The notes beneath the pieces are model-generated. The model searched no databases and was not told the DNA's origin. It saw only the letters and a program-made list of their open reading frames with translations. The translations under genes were made by a program, and so were the position numbers. Below are positions 10,201-16,342 of a DNA stretch of 26,994 bases, piece by piece. Within the stretch, counting starts at the first letter, position 1; every line of letters begins with the position of its first letter. Origin of the DNA: a virus; IMG/VR virus record IMGVR_UViG_3300032291_003921, positions 1 through 26,994 of that record, one strand, 5' to 3'.

Positions 10201-12399
10201 GCCAATGTTGTGGGCGGCAATGTAATCAGCTTGGCTTCTATCAGTGCAGTAAGTGTGAGTGCGTCGGGCAACATCACTGGCGGCAATATCAATACTGCAG
10301 GGGTAATTAGTGCCACAGCCAATATCACCGGTGGCAATATTGTCACGTCAGCTGCTGTGAGTGCTGCCTCAGTATCAGCGTCAGGCAACATCACTGGCGG
10401 TAATATCAACACTGCTGCTCAAGTGGTGGCCACAGGCAACATCACTGGCGGCAACTTGGTAACTGCGGCCACAGTGCAAGGCCAAACTTTTACAGCCACA
10501 GGCAATGTGATTGGTGGCAATATTTCAACAGCAGGTTTGGTCACAGCCACCGGCAATGTCACAGGTGGTAATTTGGTAACTGCGGCCATAGTACAAGGTC
10601 AAACCATCAGTGCCACAGCCAATGTGATTGGTGGCAATATTTCAACAGCAGGTTTGGTCACAGCCACAGGCGACATCACTGGTGGCAACTTGGTAACAGC
10701 AGGTTTGATCACAGCCACCGGCAACGTCACAGGTGGAAACTTACTCACCAATGGATTGATATCTAGTACAAGCAATGTGATTGGTGGCAATATTTCAACA
10801 GCAGGCTTGATCACAGCCACAGGCAGCATCACAGGTGGAAACTTACTCACTGGTGGTTTGATTAGTTCTACAGGCAACATAACATCAACTGGCAACGTCA
10901 CAGGTGGAAATCTATTCACCGGTGGCTTAATTAGTTCAACTGGCAACATAACATCAACTGGCAACGTCACAGGTGGAAACTTACTCACTGGTGGTTTGAT
11001 TAGTTCTACAGGTAACATCAATGGCGGCAACATCAACACCAGCGGACAGATTTCTTCTACAGGCACAATCACTGGTGCCAATGTAATTTTAGCTGCCATA
11101 CTCAGTGCCACAGGCAATGTGATTGGTGGCAACATATCAACAGCAGGTGTAGTTACAGCCACAGCCAATGTGATTGGTGGCAACATATCAACTGCAGGCT
11201 TGATCACAGCAGTAGGCAATGTCGTTGGTGGCAACATATCAACCGCAGGCATAGTTACCGCCACAGCCAATGTGATTGGTGGCAACATATCAACCGCAGG
11301 CTTGATCACTGCCACTGGAAATATTGTTTCAGGTGCGTTAATTAGTGCCGCGGGCAATGTGTCGGCTGCGGGCAATGTGCAGGGTCTAAACTTCATTGGT
11401 AATTTAATTGGTAATATTGCACTGACCAATTCTAGCAACAGTCAGGTGCTGTTTAACAATGAAGGTCTAGTAAGTGGTGATTCAGGACTGATATTTGATT
11501 ATGCTGCCAATGCACTCACAGTAGGCGGTGCTATTGTAACCACAAACGGTGGATCATTGACTGTGGCTGGTGCTGCTGCTATAACTGGCAACATCTCTAC
11601 CACAATTGGCAACATTGGCGGCGGCAACATCATAGCCACAACATTGGTAAGTGCTGGTGGCAATGTGATTGGTGGCAACATATCAACTGCAGGTCTAGTA
11701 ACTGCCACAGGCAATGTTACCGGTGGCAATGTCAATGCCACAACAGCAGTCAGTGCCACAGGCAATGTAGTTGGCGGCAATGTTAGCACAGCAGGACTGA
11801 TCACTGCCACAGGTAACATCACTGGTGGCAATATTATAACAGCCGCATTGGTACAAGGGCTCACAGTCAGCGCCACAGCCAATGTGATAGGTGGTAATGT
11901 ATCCACAGCAGGATTGATCACAGCCACAGGCAACGTCACTGGTGGCAATTTGATCACCGGCGCTCAAGTTGTTTCTGTAGGTAATGTCACTGGTGGCAAT
12001 ATCAACACTGCTGGTGTGGTCAGTGCTACAGGTAACATTACGGGTGGTAACTTGAGTGGCACCAGTATTATTGGCACACTGACCACAGCCGCACAAACCA
12101 ACATTACATCAGTGGGCACGTTGACAAGTTTGGCAGTGACTGGTAACGTAGTGGGTGGCAATTTAATAACCAATAGTGGATTTGTGTTTGCAACAGGCAA
12201 TGTCACTGGCGGCAATTTGAATGCAGCAGGATTGAGTTTGAGCGGCAATGTGGTCAGTGCAATTAACATGACACAAAACATCACAACAACAGCCAATGTC
12301 AACGCCAATAATATCAACGCTACTAGCACGATAAATATCAACAACGCTAGAGTGGCAACCATAGATGACGCGGCTGCGTTGGCAATAGCACTAGGATAA
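4288..12399 (+). CDS. Giant repeat tail fibre, 2703 residues
   Basis: The N-terminus reads QQIIDTGAAANDGTGEPLRD and FNAVNENFTEIY, a start widespread in cyanophage-type fibres, followed by two YDIGAPAKRIDTVYA / YNLGSATQAWNDLYL units. From about residue 250 to near the end the protein is a run of 17-residue repeats of the form GNITGGNINTAGQVSAT. Other modules recur within it: GNGSLLTGI units (about seven), LSLSGNVVSALNVT units (about six), TSIIGTLTTAAQTNITSVG units (four), and three linker domains of the type VLFNSNGNVGAGAGLTFD (nt ~5800, ~7310, ~11390). Charged residues are very rare and I see no Cys. It ends INNARVATIDDAAALAIALG. Known: such repeats form long beta-structured shafts. Inferred: an elongated fibre that may trimerise. 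The start has GAGGA (4271-4275) 12 bases upstream. Long antisense open frames here are by-products of the repeats. Confidence 0.9.
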   Translation: MAQQIIDTGAAANDGTGEPLRDAFNAVNENFTEIYTAGPVGSNVVISGNTVTVTGVNNNLVLQANGIGNIQANSTIMPSIDAVYDIGAPAKRIDTVYAQYLVGNGSGITGVTAAAAANISLGQSNVTVTAGGPVTVGIQNTSNVAVFAAASTTFKGNLLPAANVTYNLGSATQAWNDLYLSGNTVFLNSATITSNATALTFTNQAGGTFVLDGPGQSGSNAISNGNSSVAIAAAAGNTVITVNGLTRGTFNNVGLGVTGQVSASGNVVAVGNIEGGNVVALAAVSAVSINATGNVVSGNIVTSGIITATSSVFTNAQVSAVGNITGGNIITAAAVSAASVSVSGNVTGGNILAPGAVIATLLTGGNLQVTGGISGSTVTAVANITGGNIVTSGVITTSANVVGGNVVTAGQVTATGNVTGGNVNATALSLSGNVVSALNVTANVTGGNVTAVSSVTAQTVTAVANVTGGNINTVGAVSATGNVRGGNITTNNIVSAAGNIVTDQFFIGTFVGNITGNITVPGVNTQMLYNDFGNAGASAGLTFDYTSNLMVLSGNANVGNLNTVGSVSAVGNIIGNYIQGNGSLLTGIAASYGNANVAAYLPTYTGNLAALQGNVTTTANVQGSYILGNGAFLTGVAASYGNANVAANLAAFGTNPISTAGNITGGYILGNGSQLTGVTATSIGTLPSLSVTGNTVTGNLNALEQVSAVGNITGGNILFGIFKLLGTGEAQVGNLTVTNGPGTGNIVAGNIISATGNILSGSNISATTNVIGGNLLAGSGVITTTGNITGGNILAGSGVISTGGNVNGAIFNGNVAFTTGTVSGSGNITGGNIVVSGVLLSTNTVSAAGNVIGGNINTGGNVSTSGNVIAQDIRVGPGITGGTISALGNITSANTLNAVSLSLSGNVVSAVNSTSAITTTANITGGNVNTSGLITATGNVIGGNVQTAGQITATGNITTAANIAGGNLSITGAFAPSTVTATGNVAGGNLTTTGQISSSGNITTAGYFVGNFAGNITGNITVPGSNTQVLFNSNGNVGAGAGLTFDTAGPNLLTVAGNTQSGNLRTTGLVSAAGNVNAGNIITSGAVSATGNVSATGNVLGGNVISSADVSAVSVSASGNVTGSNIVTAGAVIATGNVNTLANVNGANLVASGLIFAVGNISGGNLSGTSILGTLTTAAQNNITSVGTLSSLAVTANIAGGNLTTAGQVSAAGNITGNYFIGNGSALTGVLATGIGTLASLSVTGNTDSGNLRTAGQVSAAGNITGGNLSGTSIIGTLTTAAQTNITSVGTLTSLGVTGTVTGGNINTAGQVSATGNITGGNLSGTNIVGTLATAAQTNITSVGTLTSLGVTGTITGGNINTAGQVSATGNISGNYFIGNGSLLTGISAGSSYSNANVAAYLPTYTGNLIALTGNVITTANVTGGNILTTGAVSATANVTGGNIVTGGAVSATGAVSSVANVVGGNITTGGQISSTGNTTGGNLRTAGQVSATGNIFGGNINSAGLSLSGNVISALNMVTNITTTANVSGGNLIVSGIATVTGNITGGNINTAGAVSATGNVVGGNIVTTGSGGNITGANVISTTTLSATANVIGGNISTAGQVSATGNITSTGNISGNFYIGNGSLLTGVVASGVGVLSNLSVTGNIITGNLNSLAAVSAVANVVGGNVVTAGLITATGNIISGNLNAAGLSLSGNVVSALNVTSNITGGNINTAAQVVATGNITGGNINTAGLISVVGNIIGGNINTAAQVVAGGNITGGNLLTAGLISTTGNLVAANVNATSISLSGNVISALPVTGAVSGASFSAVGNVTGGNVLTPGIVSAAGNVTGGNVISSAAVSAASVSVSGNVTGGNILTGGLMSSTGNITGGNINTAGLVSVTGNVTGGNLITSALVQGQTVSATANVIGGNISTAGLITATGNVTGNYFLGNGSQLTGVVATSIGVLPDLSVTGNIITGNLNSLAAVSAVANVVGGNVISLASISAVSVSASGNITGGNINTAGVISATANITGGNIVTSAAVSAASVSASGNITGGNINTAAQVVATGNITGGNLVTAATVQGQTFTATGNVIGGNISTAGLVTATGNVTGGNLVTAAIVQGQTISATANVIGGNISTAGLVTATGDITGGNLVTAGLITATGNVTGGNLLTNGLISSTSNVIGGNISTAGLITATGSITGGNLLTGGLISSTGNITSTGNVTGGNLFTGGLISSTGNITSTGNVTGGNLLTGGLISSTGNINGGNINTSGQISSTGTITGANVILAAILSATGNVIGGNISTAGVVTATANVIGGNISTAGLITAVGNVVGGNISTAGIVTATANVIGGNISTAGLITATGNIVSGALISAAGNVSAAGNVQGLNFIGNLIGNIALTNSSNSQVLFNNEGLVSGDSGLIFDYAANALTVGGAIVTTNGGSLTVAGAAAITGNISTTIGNIGGGNIIATTLVSAGGNVIGGNISTAGLVTATGNVTGGNVNATTAVSATGNVVGGNVSTAGLITATGNITGGNIITAALVQGLTVSATANVIGGNVSTAGLITATGNVTGGNLITGAQVVSVGNVTGGNINTAGVVSATGNITGGNLSGTSIIGTLTTAAQTNITSVGTLTSLAVTGNVVGGNLITNSGFVFATGNVTGGNLNAAGLSLSGNVVSAINMTQNITTTANVNANNINATSTININNARVATIDDAAALAIALG
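8098..8403 (+). repeat. Near-identical 162-base tandem duplication inside the giant fibre
   Basis: The segment beginning GGTACCAGCATTATTGG at 8098 recurs from 8260 with a 162-base (54-residue) offset. Both copies encode GTxIxGTLxTAAQTNITSVG and then GTLTSLGVTG, with only scattered base changes. The likeness falls off near 8403, where the second copy runs into a GNYFIGNGS module. Confidence 0.8.
10831..11013 (+). repeat. 69-base tandem repeat, almost three copies
   Basis: ACAGGTGGAA begins at 10831, 10900 and 10969, giving an exact 69-base (23-residue) period. The units encode GGNLLTGGLISSTGN plus an extra ITSTGNVT and differ at only a few bases. The third copy stops after GGLISSTGN. Confidence 0.8.
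11125..11328 (+). repeat. 51-base tandem repeat, four copies
   Basis: GGTGGCAACATATCAAC occurs at 11125, 11176, 11227 and 11278, exactly 51 bases apart. The units alternate two variants (one with GVVTA/GIVTA, the other with GLITA), which suggests that a 102-base pair of units was duplicated. Confidence 0.82.
12330..12337 (+). promoter_or_regulatory. Late-promoter-like octamer GATAAATA
   Basis: GATAAATA differs at one base from TATAAATA. It lies inside the end of the giant fibre gene, 65 bases before the ATG at 12403. It could give extra transcription of the 12403-20299 gene run. A chance match within coding sequence is possible. Confidence 0.35.
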
Positions 12400-12402
12400 C
12401 AA

Positions 12403-12735
12403 ATGGCAAATACTTTTACACGAAAAACTTCACAAAACGTTGGCGCAACAGCTGATATAATTGGCAATTACACAGTACCTTCAAGCACAACCACTATTGT
12501 GATTGGCTTGACTTGTACCAATACCACAGGCAGTGCAATCACAGCCAATGTGTTCTTGGCCAATGCCAGTGCCAATACCTACATAGTGGCCAACGCACCC
12601 ATTAGTTCTGGCGCTTCGTTGATTCCTGTGGGCGGAGATCAAAAAATTGTAATGATTACCGGGGACAAAATATACGTGCAAAGCAGTGCTGCCTCCAGCA
12701 TTGATGCAATTTTGAGCATAATGGAAATCACCTAA
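12403..12735 (+). CDS. Small beta-rich virion protein
   Basis: This 110-residue protein is small, neutral and rich in Thr, Ser, Ala and Val. It starts MANTFTRKTSQNVG and contains TVPSSTTTIVIGLTCTNTTG, then TANVFLANAS, GGDQKIVMITGDKIYVQS and a C-terminal strand DAILSIMEIT. I recognise this pattern from small structural proteins that sit among fibre genes in marine T4-like phages; the alternating strands suggest a beta-sandwich. It starts three bases after the stop of the giant fibre, with AGGA about 6 bases before the ATG. Its stop overlaps the next ATG as TAATG. Inferred role: a capsid, neck or fibre decoration protein. No enzyme motif is visible. Confidence 0.75.
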   Translation: MANTFTRKTSQNVGATADIIGNYTVPSSTTTIVIGLTCTNTTGSAITANVFLANASANTYIVANAPISSGASLIPVGGDQKIVMITGDKIYVQSSAASSIDAILSIMEIT

Positions 12736-15700
12736 TGAGTTATCTTGGTCTTCAACCCAACACGCCACTGCTGAACACCAGTACTGAAACATTCAGTGGC
12801 AACAGTGTGGCCACACAGTTTAACTTGGCTAGATCAGTGGCATCAGCGTCTGATCTTGATGTCATGATTGGCAGCACACTACAAAGACCATTCACAGATT
12901 ACACGGCCGGCAACATAGTTTTGCAGTTTACCAGTGCTCCTGCCACTGGCGCCAACAACATCACAGTGACTTATCGTGCAGGTGCGTTGAACAGCTTGGA
13001 TTTAACAGCATCTGTGTTCAATGCTGGCACAGTGGCAGCACCCAGTGTTGTGAGTTTGGCAGCCAACAACACAGGTATTTACTGGGCCAATGCAAGTTCA
13101 ATGAGTGTCACAGTGAGTGGCACCAATCGTGCCACGTTCATGGCCAATGCTGCAAGTGTCAACACAAACACAGGTGCATTGATTGTGGATGGCGGTGTAG
13201 GTATTGATGGCAATGTCAATATTGGTGGCAATGTTGTCATTACTGACTCCACACAAAGTACCAGTGTATCAACTGGAGCTTTCAAACTCAGCGGTGGCGC
13301 TGGCATTGTTGGTAACTTAAATGTAGGCGGAGACATCACTTGTGTGGGCGACTTCACAGTCAACGGAACATTTACCACCACCGGCACAGACAGCCTGGCA
13401 GTGACAGACCCATTTATTTTCCTGGCTGAAAACAACCCTGGCGACACATATGATTCGGGTGTAATTTCTCAATACTATGACGGTGCCAATCTGCGATACA
13501 CCGGTTACTTTCGCGACATAACAGATGCCAAATACAAGTTGTTTACCAACTTGTTGACTGAACCCACCACCACAGTTGATACCACAGACCCCAGTTTTCA
13601 ATACACTGATTTGATCTTGGCCAATTTGAGTGCCACAGGCAATGTCACCGGCACGTATTTTGTTGGTAACGGTGCAGCACTCACTGGTATTTCAACAGAC
13701 ACTACAAAAATCTTCAACGCCAACAGCAAAGTAGAAATTGCCGCAGTCAACGCCAACGTGAACATGGTGGTCAACAGCATACAAATTGCCAACGTTTGGT
13801 CAGGTGGCATTAGTGTGGTAGGAGCAGTGACCACATCAACCACACTCAATGCCACTGGCAATATAACCGGCGGCAACGTTTCAACAGCAGGTGTAGTCAC
13901 AGCCACTGGCAACATTGTGTCTGCTGGCAATGTGTCTGCTGGCAATCTTGTGACCGGCGGACAAGTTGTTGCTTCAGGCAATGTCACCGGCGGCAACATC
14001 ATTGGCACCACGGCTGTCAGCACAGGTGGAAACGTACAAGCCGGTAATGTTCGCACCTCAGGTTTGATGTCAGCCACAGGTGATGTGTATGGCAACAATT
14101 TTATAGCAACCACCAGTTTCAATGCTTCGGTGGATGTCAGTGCCACAGGCAACATAACTGGTGGCAATGTACTCACTGGTGGATTAATATCAGCCGCGGG
14201 CAACATCACTGGTGCCAACATCAACGGCATATTTAATGGCAATGTGATTGCTACCACAGTGTCAGCTTCAGGCAACATCACAGGTGGCAACTTAAATGCT
14301 GGCACAGGCGCAGTCTCAACCACTGGCAATGTTGCAGGTGGCAACGTAATTGCCGCAACTCTGGCACAAACTGCCACACTCAGTGCCACCGGTGCTGTGA
14401 CTTTTTCAGGCACCACACAAAACATCGCCATTGGTACCAGTCAAACCACAGGCAATGTCACTGTGGGCGGCACCACACAAACTGGCACAATTTTAATTGG
14501 CCAAAGCACAAATCCACAGACCATAAACATTGGTCATGGTGCCACAGGCACAGGCAATACAAAAACTATTCAGATTGGCGAAAATGGGTTGGCTGGATCA
14601 ACCACACTGATTGACATTGGTCCTGCCACAGCAACCACAGCCGCAGGCACAGTGACTTTCCAAACTGCCACAGTGGTGGCTATCGCCAACACATCGGGCA
14701 CAGCACTCAGTGTGGCAGGCAACATCACTGGTGCCAACATCAACACTGGCGGGGCAATTTCTGTCACAGGCACAATTACTGGTGGTAATTTGGCCACAGG
14801 TGGCACAGCCAGTGCCGTGGGCAATATCACTGGCGGTAATATAATCACAGCAGGCGCCGTCAGTGCTGCCAGTGTAAGTGCTAGTGGCACAGTGATTGGT
14901 GTTGGCAACATCACAGGTGGAAATATCAACACAGGTGGATTGGTCACAGCCACTGGCAATGTCACTGGTGGTAACATCAACACTGCTGGTTTGATCACTG
15001 CTACTGGAAACATTACTGCTACTGCTAACATAGCAGGTGGTAATATACTCACAGCCAACTTGGTGCAAGGCGCCACACTCAGTGCCACAGGCAACATCAC
15101 TGGCGGCAACATCAATACTGGCGGTTTGATCACTGCCACTGGCAATGTCACAGGTGGTAACATCAACGGTATACTGAATGGGTCCGGCGCCAATGTTTCC
15201 AGTATAAATGCTACCAATATTTCTACAGGCACGCTGGCACAATCCAGATTGGCCAATGCCAGCTTGACTGTGAACGGGGTGTCTATCACACTGGGCTCAT
15301 CAGGAACAGTTACTGCCACAGCTACAGGCACACTCACTATTGGTACTGGCCTTGGTGGTACCAGTTACAACGGCAGCACAGGTGTTACTATTACTAACAC
15401 AGGCGTATTGAGCCTGGCCAACGGTGGCGGAATCACAGCCAGTGCATCAACTGGTGCTATCACCTTGGGATCCACTGCAACGTCAGCCAACACAGCCGGC
15501 GCCATTGTGGCACGAGGTGCATCAGGAGAATTCTCTGCAGGGGTAATCACAGCCACCGCAACCAATGCTAGATATGCTGACTTGGCAGAATACTATGCAG
15601 CCGATGCTGATTACCCTCCAGGTACTGTGTTGAGTTTTGGCGGCTCACAAGAAGTAACCATGACCACAGGCGTCGATGATGTGCGTGTGGCCGGTGTGGT

Positions 15701-15947
15701 AAGTACAAATCCTGCTTATGCCATGAACACTGCCATTGAGTCTGAACACACAGTGGCCGTAGCCTTGACAGGTCGTGTGCCTACTCTAGTGATTGGCTCT
15801 GTGGCCAAGGGTGACATGATGGTCAGTGCTGGAGATGGTAGAGCAAAGGCCTGTGCTACACCTGTCATGGGCACGGTGATTGGCAAAGCTGTGCAAGATC
15901 ATCCAGGTGGTCCAGGCACAATTGAAATTGTTGTAGGAAGATTATAA
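12735..15947 (+). CDS. Tail fibre protein with C-terminal chaperone-like (Peptidase_G2-like) domain
   Basis: This 1070-residue protein has five zones. Residues 1-95 (MSYLGLQPN... SASDLDVMIGSTLQRP... NNITVTYRAG) form an adaptor-like beta domain. About 135-310 hold GALIVDGGVGIDGNVNIGG and SLAVTDPFIFLAENNPGDT units common in phage structural proteins. A KIFNANSKVEIAAVNANVN segment follows, then 17-residue TGNITGGN repeats interrupted at ~560-650 by a TINIGHGATGTGNTKTIQIG block. The final ~130 residues begin ARYADLAEYYAADADYPPGT and include VAGVVSTNPAYAMN, GRVPTLVIG, KGDMMVSAGDG and GTVIGKAV. Known: domains of this kind at fibre ends act as intramolecular chaperones, some self-cleaving. Inferred here: it helps the shaft fold and may be removed. 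Translation is coupled to the gene before (TAATG) and after (TAATG). Confidence 0.85.
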   Translation: MSYLGLQPNTPLLNTSTETFSGNSVATQFNLARSVASASDLDVMIGSTLQRPFTDYTAGNIVLQFTSAPATGANNITVTYRAGALNSLDLTASVFNAGTVAAPSVVSLAANNTGIYWANASSMSVTVSGTNRATFMANAASVNTNTGALIVDGGVGIDGNVNIGGNVVITDSTQSTSVSTGAFKLSGGAGIVGNLNVGGDITCVGDFTVNGTFTTTGTDSLAVTDPFIFLAENNPGDTYDSGVISQYYDGANLRYTGYFRDITDAKYKLFTNLLTEPTTTVDTTDPSFQYTDLILANLSATGNVTGTYFVGNGAALTGISTDTTKIFNANSKVEIAAVNANVNMVVNSIQIANVWSGGISVVGAVTTSTTLNATGNITGGNVSTAGVVTATGNIVSAGNVSAGNLVTGGQVVASGNVTGGNIIGTTAVSTGGNVQAGNVRTSGLMSATGDVYGNNFIATTSFNASVDVSATGNITGGNVLTGGLISAAGNITGANINGIFNGNVIATTVSASGNITGGNLNAGTGAVSTTGNVAGGNVIAATLAQTATLSATGAVTFSGTTQNIAIGTSQTTGNVTVGGTTQTGTILIGQSTNPQTINIGHGATGTGNTKTIQIGENGLAGSTTLIDIGPATATTAAGTVTFQTATVVAIANTSGTALSVAGNITGANINTGGAISVTGTITGGNLATGGTASAVGNITGGNIITAGAVSAASVSASGTVIGVGNITGGNINTGGLVTATGNVTGGNINTAGLITATGNITATANIAGGNILTANLVQGATLSATGNITGGNINTGGLITATGNVTGGNINGILNGSGANVSSINATNISTGTLAQSRLANASLTVNGVSITLGSSGTVTATATGTLTIGTGLGGTSYNGSTGVTITNTGVLSLANGGGITASASTGAITLGSTATSANTAGAIVARGASGEFSAGVITATATNARYADLAEYYAADADYPPGTVLSFGGSQEVTMTTGVDDVRVAGVVSTNPAYAMNTAIESEHTVAVALTGRVPTLVIGSVAKGDMMVSAGDGRAKACATPVMGTVIGKAVQDHPGGPGTIEIVVGRL

Positions 15948-16339
15948 TGAGTTATTTAGGCAATTCACCACAGATTGGTCAGTATCGTAAAATGGACAAC
16001 TTGACCTTTGACGGGGTGCAGCAGACATTTAACATCAACATCAGTGGGGTACCATTCAATCCGCCCACTGCGTTTGCCATGTTGGTGAGTTTGAACAATG
16101 TGGTGCTGAATCCTGGTGTGGGATTTTCGATATCAGGATCAACCATAAGTTTTGCAACAGCACCTGCGGCACTGACTCCATTCTTTGGATTGATCTTTGG
16201 AGACACGCTATATACAGGTACACCCAGCGATGCCACTGTGACCAACAGCAAAATTGCACAGGGTACAATCAATTACGACCGGTTCAGTGTCAACACTCAA
16301 GCAACGTTGACAGCAAATCAAATTATATTTGGAGTTTAA
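15947..16339 (+). CDS. MSYLG-type small fibre-associated virion protein
   Basis: This 130-residue protein begins MSYLGNSPQIGQYRKMDNLTF and then shows the strand order GVQQTFNINI, AMLVSLNNVVLNPGVGF, TISFATAPA, FFGLIFGD. The 1070-residue fibre before it begins with the same MSYLG and a similar order (GNSVATQFNL, MIGSTLQRPFTDY, VLQFTSAPA). The two N-terminal domains are probably paralogous. Its C-terminus (NSKIAQGTINYDRFSVNT) looks like a fibre linker. AGGAAG precedes the ATG, which overlaps the previous stop. Inferred: an adaptor or connector that joins fibres to the tail. No catalytic motif is seen. Confidence 0.75.
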   Translation: MSYLGNSPQIGQYRKMDNLTFDGVQQTFNINISGVPFNPPTAFAMLVSLNNVVLNPGVGFSISGSTISFATAPAALTPFFGLIFGDTLYTGTPSDATVTNSKIAQGTINYDRFSVNTQATLTANQIIFGV

Positions 16340-16342
16340 GAA

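Larger units (their letters stand above)
5050..12250 (+). repeat. Region of 51-base (17-residue) coding repeats
   Basis: Throughout this span the DNA reads as diverged 51-base units coding GNxTGGNxxTAxxxSAT. By length this allows on the order of a hundred or more units. Phrases such as GGCAATGTGATTGGTGGCAA recur with few changes, while other units drift mainly at third positions. Longer modules interrupt the period in a semi-regular way. Confidence 0.85.

Noticed and set aside
4288-12399. Possible CRISPR array because of regular spaced repeats
   Set aside because: The repeats are in-frame coding units of 51 bases without unique spacers, and no cas genes are present.
4896-12467. Long antisense open frames with Pro/Leu/Val-rich products (LPPVMLPVAV-like)
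   Set aside because: They are mirror images of the 51-base coding repeats in other frames. They lack ribosome sites, and their protein composition follows from the sense repeats.
13079-15565. Antisense open frames inside the 1070-residue fibre gene
   Set aside because: The same repeat effect; no independent start signals or recognisable domains.
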